Source: Pomphorhynchus laevis
Taxonomy: Eukaryota; Acanthocephala; Palaeacanthocephala; Echinorhynchida; Pomphorhynchidae
Reading direction: 5' to 3'
Length of the DNA stretch: 64,000 bases
Assembly (NCBI GenBank): GCA_012934845.2
Contig: WNNJ02003776.1
Span: 620,001-684,000, forward strand
The translations under genes and the position numbers were made by a program. This document shows, one piece after another, positions 56,440 to 64,000 of the stretch (position 1 is the stretch's first letter; each line of letters begins with the position of its first letter). Under the pieces are notes generated by a model. That model ran no database searches, was not told the DNA's origin, and was given only the letters and a program-made list of their open reading frames with translations.

Positions 56440-57011
56440 GTCAACATTTAAAATTAAATGTTGACTGAACAAATTCAGGAATATGAATTTGTTCATAACT
56501 GTGTAAAAACTAAATCTAAACAATATAAATATATGAAATATATGTTTCGATACATTGATGATATATGTGTATTTAATTCTAATAATTTTTATTCAATTAG
56601 TGAACAAATTTATCCAGGTAGCCTCATTCTTAACAAAACCAATATTAATGATAAAGAAGGTGTATATCTAGATATGAACATTAAATTAACATTAACTAAA
56701 ACTACTATTAATTTATATCGTAAAGATGACATATTTAAATTTACAACATATTTTTGCATGAGCATTCATGCATACCATATAATATAAAATATAATACATT
56801 AAATAATGAAATTTTAAGAATTGCAACAATATGTAATGATATTGGCTTTCTTCAAAATCATTTAAATAATTTAATAGATACATATTTTAAACTAGGTTAC
56901 TATAAAAATAACATCAAGCAGAAAATAGTAAAATATATAAATCAACACAATAATATAAAGAATAAATTTAAAATCATTAGCGGAAAATTTTTATGGATGG
57001 ATAATAAATAA
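56440..57011 (+). pseudogene. PLE RT 3' half
   Basis: Frame one (56458-56787) covers QEYEFVHNCVKTKSKQYKYM, FRYIDDICVF, LDMNIKLTLTKTTINLYRKD and FKFTTYFCM. A small deletion in the RNIFLHEHS segment then shifts frame, and 56754-57011 carries HEHSCIPYN through INQHNN to GKFLWMDNK and the stop. Apart from this one shift it is very close to 49307-50491. 5'-truncated just after the palm box. Confidence 0.85.
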
Positions 57012-57385
57012 TATACTTTGTATTAGAATAAGATACTAGATAGTTTTATCAGAGGAAATACATCATTAGCATGTATTTGGCCCCGCTGCTATGTTGGGTA
57101 GAGGAGTTAGGGGCCGAAACCTGATAGCATAGCAGTTCCTTCTGATGACCTCTAATCCTTATTCTCATACAACGTCTGTTATTTATTTGTCAATTCATAA
57201 AAATGACGTTTATTTTAGAATTTCGATTTTTTATTTTAACTTGATATAAATTATAGAAAATCTAAAAAGAATTATTTATTTTATTATTTAATTATTAAAT
57301 TTTGATCAAGCATTATTATGTTTTGTTTATTTTATAATTATATTAGATAAGTAGACTCAGTGAGATGATTTGATTTCTTCTTTAT
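57003..57385 (+). mobile_element. PLE 3' region with structured module and terminal motif
   Basis: Reference copy for the module: outer arms GTATTAGAATAAG (57020-57032) and CTTATTCTCATAC (57158-57170); ATCAGAGG (57048-57055) with CCTTCTGAT (57138-57146, one bulge); hairpin AAATACAT/ATGTATTT (57056-57078); GGCCCC (57079-57084) with GGGGCC (57110-57115); CTGCTATG (57086-57093) with CATAGCAG (57128-57135). The last two stems interleave, so they form a pseudoknot if both exist. The terminal motif AGTAGACTCAGTGAGATGAT ends the copy near 57385. Confidence 0.85.
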
Positions 57386-57518
57386 ATTCAAAACAATTAT
57401 TTTTCCAATTTCGCTCTAATGTTTAGATATCTAAATCTAACTTAGATGTTTTGACACAACCTAGTTTTTTAGACAATTGGCAACATCTTTTATTTACTTT
57501 CAACGTTAGAAATACAGT

Positions 57519-57766
57519 ATGAATAATGTTCAACAGTTATCATCAACCTTGATGGAAATATGCAGTCAGGCAAATGCAAATAGTAATCGATCACCAACGA
57601 GTTCTCCTGGAGAATCAATTGCAAGTTCAGCTAGTGGAAGCATTTCACCAAGTTCGTCGGAATTTAAAATGTTATGTGAGAATTTACTTCATATGGTTAA
57701 CAAACCGGTGTGTGCTAGCTTGAACTGGAAAAATGCCCAGCAACTGCTGGAATCTTCAACTCATGT
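57519..57766 (+). CDS. Probable first coding exon of an unknown host gene
   Basis: From ATG at 57519 the frame is serine-rich (SPTSSPGESIASSASGSISP, residues ~26-45), then has an ordered-looking part FKMLCENLLHMVNKPVCASL and ...QQLLESSTH. A donor is likely at AAAG|GTTAGA (about 57766); without splicing the frame ends at 57776. Composition differs from the flanks and from the transposons. No signal peptide or known domain. The next exon was not found downstream, where a PLE end and a REL LINE follow. Confidence 0.55.
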
Positions 57767-57779
57767 TAAAGGTTAGAAT

Positions 57780-58070
57780 TTAATCATTTTAATCAAATTC
57801 AGACAACTATTACAAATATATAACAGTTTTATTGAAGAGCTTTTATTAAAAAAATTTATTAATATTTTACAACATTAAAGTTTTTTATTGTATGTAATTT
57901 GAATGTAATTTGAATGATTTAATAATTTGTATTTCTGTTTATTATATCTATATTTCTATCATGTAGAATTGTTTTTAGTTAAATGTAACTAATTGAAATG
58001 GAGACTTAATTTAATATTTAATCTAAATATAATAAAATGACTGTACTTAGCAGTCCTTACTATTTTGGGT
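57780..58070. other. AT-rich, possibly intronic
   Basis: No coding sense or named repeat. Confidence 0.4.
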
Positions 58071-58071
58071 T

Positions 58072-58285
58072 AAATCAGATCAGATAACTGAGTCTATGTA
58101 TTTTATACTATATATAAATAAAAATAAAAATAAATAATCAATAATTATATAACATTTTATATAATTCATATCAAGTTAAAATAAAAAATTGTAATTTAAA
58201 ATAAAAGTCGATTTTTATGAATTGACTAATAAATATCAGACGGTGCAAAAGAATAAAAATTAGCGGTCATCAGGAAGAACTACCA
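58072..58285 (-). mobile_element. PLE 3'-end fragment
   Basis: AGATCAGATAACTGAGTCTA, TGTATTTTATACT, the spacer, CAGACGGTGCAAAAGAATAA and GGTCATCAGGAAGAACTACC, where the module is cut off. Confidence 0.65.
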
Positions 58286-58384
58286 TTACTAATTATCATA
58301 TATATTTTTTAAATGAGAGAGATTTATTATTATAATAAACAAAAGATTTTGTTTTTCCGAAAATGAGTACTGGAGTATTCCTAT

Positions 58385-59455
58385 TTGTTACTGTTCTGTT
58401 TGTAATACTGCTCGCTCGCCTAAACGCAGTGGCTTACCACGGGATGAGCGTGGACTTCGCAAACTAGCAGATATTGACCGAGCGATTTCGAAGCTGATAT
58501 TTCTCTTAAGTTTCACTGCTAAATCACTGTAACTTAATTATCCTTTTTGTGCTAGCGTCGATGCAATTGTTTTCACTAACATGCTAGCTTCTTTGCCAAA
58601 TCCTCCTGCTGTTGAAAATACTAATGGAACAATTGAACTGTTTTCAATTCTTCGCACTCGTTTACTGTACTTCGATTTTTTCCGGTTTTCGTTGTACTCG
58701 AAGGCCGATTCAGGTGCACGAGTAATGTTTGATTGAGCTTGTGTTGAAAATACATTAACGTCGTAGAACGTTCGCTCGAATCGAGAACCGTAAACACCAG
58801 AGCATACTATATCTAGCCGTGCACATTGATTGTTCGTTGTCGCTGAGTTTTCAAAGGTAATATTATCAGGAACATTCATTAACTCCGGTTCAATTCCGAC
58901 ATTGTGGCCAACTAAGCTCAGAGCACTTGCTATTGTATCCCGGACTGCATTATGTCGGATGATCGGTAGTGCTCCATAATTGCATGATAGTGCGTGCGCT
59001 AAGGTTATATTCGACCCGCAGTAACACAATCGCTTATCGAGACCTTGATCCAAGTTACCATATCGTGCGTTGATTGCATCGGTGAATTCATTGATGGATA
59101 GATAAAATTTCTCGTGTTTTAGCGGTAAGGCACTAAGCCACGATGAGGCAACAAGATGTGCCGCATGTTTGATGGTGTTTTGTAGGGAGGGAGCTAGGTC
59201 GGTTAGTATTTTTGATACACGATCTAGATGTGATTGATTTCGGAATCGCGTAATTTCATGAAGTACTGTGTTTTGCTTTTCGCGTAGACTATCACCTAAA
59301 GAGTCTCCATCATAAGTCGATAGAAGCATTCTTGATGATGTTTTCTCAATATGAGCGGTAAATAATGGGTTGGCGATCCCTATTCCTCCTAGCTTGAAAG
59401 GGGAGCAGAGTACATTCGATATTCCATTGGTTAGCTTAAATGTATCAAATATCAT
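58385..59455 (-). pseudogene. REL-endonuclease LINE, C-terminal third, almost intact
   Basis: The open frame 59455-58538 (305 codons) starts in the RT thumb (FKLGGIGIANPLF, residues 20-32) and ends in the endonuclease. Zinc ligands C144, C146, H154 and C158 (CYCGSNITLAHALSC) are followed by RHNAVRD, then D215 (ARLDIVCSG) and D232 (TFYDVNVF), and a conserved FSTAGGFGKEA near 280-290. A single TAA at 58538 interrupts it; the same frame continues KLKRNISFEIARSISASLRS to about 58385. Known families with this zinc-plus-PD-D layout nick target DNA for insertion. RT core missing; its 5' edge meets a TATGATAT-rich microsatellite. Confidence 0.88.
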
Positions 59456-59600
59456 AATATTGTAATATTATGATATCATAATATTATATGATATATATTA
59501 TATGATATATTTTATATGATATTAATATATAATATCATAATAGTATATGATATTACAAAATATCATAATATTTTAATATTATTATCCTGGTGTCCAACCA
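59456..59600. repeat. AT microsatellite (TATGATAT / ATAATATCATAT)
   Basis: Irregular repeats of ATATCATAATATT and its complement lie directly at the truncated 5' edge of the REL LINE. Confidence 0.8.
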
Positions 59601-59704
59601 ATTTGAATATACGACGTACATCGACGAATAATTGGCAAGGTTATTCTCAAACTCATAGAGATGAGAAACGACGATGTAAAATGATAAGGATTATATGTCA
59701 TAAA

Positions 59705-59815
59705 AAAGCCCTGCTATTTTTTCAGGTTTTGACTTATATTTCTCGACCCAACAGAGCACGGGGACAAATACATGCTAATGACGTATTTCCTCTGATGAAA
59801 TTTGATAATCTAGTG
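59705..59815 (-). mobile_element. PLE structured-module fragment, decayed
   Basis: CCTGCTATTTTTTCAGGTTTTGAC, TCTCGACCCAACAGAGCACGG and AAATACATGCTAATGACGTATTT with TCTGATG. Both long-range stems are weakened but the AAATACGT/ATGTATTT hairpin is kept. Confidence 0.6.
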
Positions 59816-59904
59816 AATCATATTATTCATTATCTATAATGAATACTAATGAACTACTAATGGTAGTTCAGGAGGAACTTCCATTACTAGTTATCATTAA
59901 GTAT

Positions 59905-60250
59905 TATTGTAAAAATTATTTTTTTGCTCTTATTGAGATAAGTTTGCTTCTCTGAACAACTTAATACTTTTCACATTTCTCATGTTACCCGATGTAGTAT
60001 ATATTGTATTAAGGACTGTACTTAAATCTATACTTAAGTACATGACTAAGTCTAGGACTAAGTACAGTATTTAAGTTCATACTGTACTTTGATGGACTGC
60101 TAAGCACGACTGCTAGGTACAGTCGAAATATCAAAATAATAAATTCAGTTTCTTATATTCCTGAGAAGTCATTGACTGGTTCGAAGTTAATTAATCTAAT
60201 AATTACTAAAATGTAAATTGAATTTGAATGAGGAATGCGACGGTGTGATA
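59905..60250. other. Non-coding, with short inverted ACTTAAGT-like repeats
   Basis: Around 60010-60125, TACTTAAGTACA, GACTAAGTCTAGGACTAAGT and GTACAGT elements recur in both orientations. No coding sense. Confidence 0.45.
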
Positions 60251-60252
60251 AC

Positions 60253-60390
60253 ATTTAAATTTGAAGAAAGCTTGCAAAAACCATCGCATTAAGCTAATTA
60301 TAATTGCTGAAGATGATGCCAGCTAGACATCGAAATATTCGGTTAAGTAAATTTTGCGATGGTTTTTGCCAGCTTTCTTTAAATTTAAAT
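60253..60390. mobile_element. Inverted-repeat element, family V
   Basis: Arms ATTTAAATTTGAAGAAAGCT + TGCAAAAACCATCGCA and their complement TGCGATGGTTTTTGCCAGCT + TTCTTTAAATTTAAAT, about 36 bp each, around a ~65-bp centre. No other copy seen. Confidence 0.7.
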
Positions 60391-60494
60391 ACTCAAAGTA
60401 AATATGGAAATATATAATTTATTAACAATAACTGATATTGATCCATTTATTTAATATGGAATTTAAGATCCTGATCAGTTAACACACATTTACT

Positions 60495-60620
60495 TTTATA
60501 TTCCTTCCCAATAGGGAATCATTAGATTCCCCATTATCCTATTATGATTCCCATTATAGGGAATCATAATAATTAAAATCATTATATTAGATTCCCCATT
60601 ATACAATTCCCCATAATAGG
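60495..60620. repeat. Cluster of short inverted repeats (GGGAATCAT / ATGATTCCC)
   Basis: The unit TAGATTCCCCATTAT and its complement occur several times in both orientations up to the HSP90-like fragment. Confidence 0.75.
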
Positions 60621-60621
60621 A

Positions 60622-60780
60622 TACAATCCAGTATCCTATTATGTTGGTCATGCAGAAGGAGTGCGAAAGGGAGATATCTGATGACGAGGCTGAGCCCGAT
60701 GAGGCCGAGAAGAAGGAGGAAGACAAGATGAATGTGGATGAACAAGCCGAGAAAGATGACGAAAAGAAGCCCGAGAATCA
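60622..60780 (+). pseudogene. HSP90 fragment (end of N-domain and charged linker)
   Basis: The reading QYPIMLVMQKECEREISDDE followed by ~30 mostly acidic and basic residues (EKKEEDKMNVDEQAEKDDEK) matches the YPI.L..EKE.EKE.SDDE junction and acidic linker of cytosolic HSP90, an ATP-dependent chaperone. GC content is much higher than the surroundings. It ends at CAT|GTAGGA, a possible donor. No other HSP90 sequence is near; the upstream side runs straight into short inverted repeats. Probably a gene fragment carried or isolated by repeats; a genuine exon of a split gene is possible. The neighbouring TATGCAG could be an acceptor. Confidence 0.6.
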
Positions 60781-60789
60781 TGTAGGAAT

Positions 60790-61115
60790 TTTTAATTTAT
60801 TTTTATTATTTTAAATAATTACGAAGTACTTAAAAAACCAAACAATTAGTGAACATTTTGTTTGTTTCTGCGATTATACGATAAAATTCGCATGAGAAAC
60901 AAGAACTCTCAGCGTGTGTAGATATTTTGAAGACAATGCATAAATATGATGCGGAAGCAAATATCAAATATAAAAGCCCTTAAAGTGTTCCAAATATATT
61001 CCCTAAAGTGTTCTTTGTTTTTAGATTCGCTTGTCCTATATACAAGCAATTACAATTCAACGTAAAATAATACACATGCCACCTATACTTTACAAGACGG
61101 ATGAAGCTTTTTTAC
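60790..61115. other. Non-coding DNA
   Basis: Short direct repeat CCTTAAAGTGTTC/CCCTAAAGTGTTC near 60978-61015. Otherwise nothing. Confidence 0.4.
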
Positions 61116-61118
61116 GAA

Positions 61119-61366
61119 GTGAAAATCTCAATCGCAAAATTATCTAAAATCTCGCCGATTTCTAGAAGCAACTAACGAGACAAAAATAAATTATTGTTTT
61201 ATTGTCCCTTATCCAATCGCTGCTTTTTTTCAGTGAAAATCACTGCTTTTTTTCACTGCTTTTTTACAGTGAAAATCTCAATCGCAAAATTATCTAAAAT
61301 CTCGCCGATTTCTAGAAGCAACTAACGAGACAAAAATAAATTATTGTTTTATTGTCCCTTATCCAA
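61119..61366 (+). repeat. 98-bp direct duplication
   Basis: Copies 61119-61216 and 61269-61366 start GTGAAAATCTCAATCGCAAA and end TATTGTCCCTTATCCAA, apparently identical. The 52-bp spacer is made of CAGTGAAAATCACTG and CACTGCTTTTTT pieces. Confidence 0.9.
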
Positions 61367-61369
61367 AAT

Positions 61370-62178
61370 AAAAAATATAAATATATTTTTGTAAAAACAA
61401 TATGTTGATTAATTTAACTACTACGTTTGAAAAACCATCGTGGATTTATCGCGTTTTTTGTCTACGATACTAATTATCAATATATCTTTAATGTAATAAA
61501 TGAGTAAAGATTCATTATTTCGTATTAGTAATTTTAATCCTATAGTAATTTTAAATAAGTATATTTAAACTGATAATTAATATAAATTGTTTATTGGAGT
61601 ATAATAATATTTTGTATTAAATACTTTGTCGACATAAATGACACATTAAGTGTCATTATTTTTGATGTTGACATAGGTTCAAAACTGTCATAATGTTGGC
61701 GCCATTCGAAATTAAGATTATTTTCTATAAATAAAGCTACATTTTTCGCTCTATAACAGTACATACGATGCTATTTCTAAAGCTTGATATATTAGTATTA
61801 ATAATAACCATTTCGTGTAAGTAACTGACTATTAAAAAATTTCATAGCATTTAAATAATTTAATTTTAATTGTTTATTGTATTTAAATAATTTAATTTCT
61901 ACTTAGAAAAATATAAATCATATTTATATAATTATTCATATATTCTGTATTTAATACATAATAAATTTTTAATATGTATTTTATTAATAAATATATTTTA
62001 TAAATATCTAACGTATACATTGTAATAAATGTACATTTAGTATTATGCATTTTTATTATAAATGTATATTTTATTATTTTATATTTTATTCATAATTATT
62101 TGTTGTGTAATGTCAGTTTGTATCTATATTTTTGGGACAATGAGTATCTTTAAACTTTAAACTTTGACTGATTGTCAT
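61370..62178. other. AT-rich non-coding DNA
   Basis: Simple ATTTAAATAATTTAATT-type repeats near 61845-61915. No supported feature. Confidence 0.5.
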
Positions 62179-62179
62179 T

Positions 62180-62255
62180 TTAAATTTATAACATAGCAGT
62201 TCCTCCTGATGATCTCTAATCCTTATTCTTATACATCGTCCGTTATTTATTATTC
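62180..62255 (+). mobile_element. PLE 3'-module fragment
   Basis: ATAACATAGCAGTTCCTCCTG, ATGATCTCTAATCCTTATTC and TTATACATCGTCCGTTATTT. The right half of the module only. Confidence 0.65.
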
Positions 62256-62294
62256 AAATAGTTGATACTGATCCATTATTGATAAATAATTATT

Positions 62295-62520
62295 GAATAG
62301 CTATTGAAATGACTTCCACATTGTCGAAATTAAAATGCAAAGGGCCTAAATTAAGCATTGAAGATTGGACTTGCTTAATTGAATGATTGATTTCAAAATC
62401 AAATTTCACTTTTTTAGGGTGACCTTTATCAGCAAATAGATGACGTTTCAATGAGGTCTCCTCTTCCCCATCACTGGCAGATATCTACATGAGTGACTGG
62501 GAGAAAATCATTTACCTTAA
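62295..62520 (+). pseudogene. RT fragment of a second PLE lineage
   Basis: In two frames: LSIEDWTCLIE, FTFLGDLYQQIDDVSMRSPL, then after a one-base shift SLADIYMSDWEKI. This corresponds to the FEGEFYDQIDGVMMG...VYAKLEK block at 63070-63429. Decayed and short. Confidence 0.65.
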
Positions 62521-62550
62521 ATAGTTGATACTGATATATTATTGATAAAT

Positions 62551-62669
62551 AATTATTGGAGCTTGATCAAAGGAAAGACGTAATTATTTTGGATATTTCG
62601 CTCACTACTGTTAGCATCTTCAGAAAATTCTGAAGATGCTAACAGTAGTTGATCCAGCTCCGATAATTA
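62551..62669. mobile_element. Inverted-repeat element, family II (short copy)
   Basis: AATTATTGGAGCTTGATCAA and GATCCAGCTCCGATAATT ends. Inner CTGTTAGCATCTTCAGAAAA and complement. One arm is about 35 bp shorter than in the other copies. Confidence 0.75.
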
Positions 62670-62671
62670 TT

Positions 62672-62760
62672 TATTTATTATTTAATTCATAAAAATTGAC
62701 TTTTATTTTAAATTTCAATTTTAAATTTTAACTTGACATAAATATAAATTTGCTTTTCTG
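62672..62760 (+). mobile_element. PLE 3' spacer fragment
   Basis: TTTATTATTTAATTCATAAA, AATTGACTTTTATTTTAAATTTC and TTTTAACTTGACATAAAT. The usual spacer, without module or terminal motif. Confidence 0.55.
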
Positions 62761-63064
62761 GCAAAATACATTCGATGAAAGCTTAGACAGGCCTGGAAAC
62801 AAGCCTGGTTAGTTAAGTTGGAATAAAGAATTATTTTAGTCTTATATTAGAGTAATCCCATAATAGAATTATAATTAATCGTAAAATATTGTCTTATGTT
62901 AGAACAAAGACAACAGTTATTCATGAACATATGCTGCGTCATCGAATCTCGTTGTAAATATATTTATAAAACAGCTGTTTAATTATCAGGATAAACTTAA
63001 AAGAGATCATTTTCGTTAAATATTGCGCTAATATGCAAAACTTTACACAAACTTGCGAAATTTA

Positions 63065-63900
63065 TAAATATGAAGCTTATTTTGATTGCTGGGTATAAAT
63101 TGTCAAATATCAAAGATGACCCTCAATTACCAAATGAGATTTTAAAGTTCAATGGTAAGAAATGCCACGTTTTCACAGCTGATGTCGTATCATTGTTCAC
63201 AAAAATTCCGTTAGAACCATCAATTTTTATAGCCGTAGAATGTTTGGAAAAAACCTGTGATAATCCAAAACTACCCACACAAGGGTGGAACGAGTTAATG
63301 AGATGGTGTACATCGAAATCCACATTCCAATTCGAAGGGGAATTTTATGATCAAATTGACGGAGTGATGATGGGTTTCCCTTCTAGGTCCTATTTTGGCG
63401 GACATGTATATGCGAAACTGGAAAAATAAAATACATGAGGTAATCCCTAAATTAAGAATTGGTAAAGATTTGTAGACGATGTCTTTTGTATTTTATCAGA
63501 ATATTCGTCAAACTTGAATATAAAAAGTTCTAAACGACGTTGATCATGTCATTCAATGGAATGTAAGCCACGTCAATGAGAACAGTATTATTCCTTTTTT
63601 GGATGTTCTAGTCAAGTTAGGCGAGTCCAAAATAATGACTACAATTTATCGGAAACCTGACATTCCTTGGAACACCACGTCTTGGAAAACATACTTAATG
63701 AAAAATTACAAAATTTCAGCTAAGGGCGCTGTTTCATACAGTTAATCCTATTTGTTCCCATCAAGATGACATTAATTTCGAAACGCAGGCAATTTGGTAC
63801 AAATTGCTACAATGTGGGTATCCTCCAAAATTAATTAGACAGGCCTGAAAACTAGCACTCTTATCACCTGTATCGTACAATAAAATAAATCGAAAAGACT
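63065..63900 (+). pseudogene. Penelope-like RT, second lineage, frameshifted
   Basis: The 119-codon frame 63070-63429 has FTADVVSLFTKIPLEPSI (palm A, Asp in TAD), the FEGEFYDQIDGVMMGFPS box and VYAKLEK. A broken FVDDVFCILSE stretch near 63472-63500 is the YVDD-type palm C. Further on, IIPFLDVLVKLGES and TTIYRKPDIPWN (63585-63675) match the PFLD...TIYRKP segment of canonical Penelope elements. At least four frame breaks. The motif style (SLFTKIPL, GVMMGFP) differs from the 49307-50491 family. Its end lies near or beyond 63900; a GIY-YIG domain is not seen before the window ends. Confidence 0.8.
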
Positions 63901-64000
63901 ATGTGTTTAAACGAGAATAGCGAACGTCGATGATCACAGACGCTTCTATCAAGAAATCGACTTTTTTATTTGAAAAAAGTCGAGACTCCAGCTTGGATCT

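Noticed and set aside
57020-57170. Calling the PLE module a classic hammerhead because it contains CGAAAC and CTGATGA
   Set aside because: The bases next to CTGATGA (CCTC) do not pair with those before GAAA (GGCC), so helix II cannot form; the GGGGCC strand already pairs with GGCCCC upstream.
57020-57170. Calling the PLE module an HDV-like ribozyme
   Set aside because: The stem order fits, but no P3 hairpin, P4 helix or convincing catalytic cytosine could be placed.

Overview
The window is nuclear DNA from an AT-rich invertebrate animal. Coding fragments are split by AG/GT introns, host exons are few, and most recognisable protein is reverse-transcriptase debris: Penelope-like elements (PLEs), L2/CR1-, RTE/Rex- and CR1-like LINEs, LINEs with a restriction-like endonuclease (REL), and Gypsy LTR elements. 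No tRNA, rRNA, CRISPR or bacterial operon was seen. PLEs, hammerhead motifs and REL LINEs together would suit a flatworm, rotifer/acanthocephalan or cnidarian, but the species cannot be fixed from this sequence.

Layout. 1-9.2 kb: AT-rich DNA with scattered PLE 3' ends, inverted-repeat (MITE-like) elements, a recurrent hammerhead-like motif near 2.7-3.6 kb, and two exons of a minus-strand gene (4277-4525, 5042-5196). 9.2-11.1 kb: decayed Gypsy copy. 11.9-17.4 kb: inverted-repeat elements, two more minus-strand exons (14499-14638, 14691-14806), PLE 3' ends. 19.2-24.3 kb: direct repeats, broken PLE RT copies and a PLE GIY-YIG domain. 25.1-28.7 kb: an L2-like and an RTE/Rex-like LINE. 29.7-39.4 kb: three head-to-tail fragments of REL LINEs, with a nearly complete Gypsy element (32831-36748) nested in the second and an L2 3' fragment in the third. 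39.5-41.2 kb: minus-strand L2-like LINE abutting a LIM-domain ORF with a premature stop. 41.9-50.5 kb: PLE 3' ends, a 99-bp tandem array and the longest PLE RT ORF (49307-50491). 50.8-52.6 kb: three further LINE fragments. 53.2-57.4 kb: inverted-repeat elements with hammerhead-like motifs, a well-formed type I hammerhead (55018-55096, minus), an interrupted small ORF and a PLE 3' half. 57.5 kb: a probable host exon. 58.4-59.5 kb: the best REL endonuclease ORF. 60.6 kb: an HSP90-linker fragment. 62.2-63.9 kb: a second PLE lineage.

The most unusual theme is structured RNA attached to retroelements. The 3' region of the local PLE carries a compact ~150-nt fold with a predicted pseudoknot, and this 3' region recurs many times without the coding part, as if it spread as a short non-autonomous element. 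Separate repeats carry hammerhead motifs: one in ordinary type I order, and several with GAAA before CTGATGA, in which the putative stem II keeps pairing while its sequence changes. Host coding evidence is sparse: about five likely exons, one 3'-exon candidate, and two gene fragments (LIM, HSP90).
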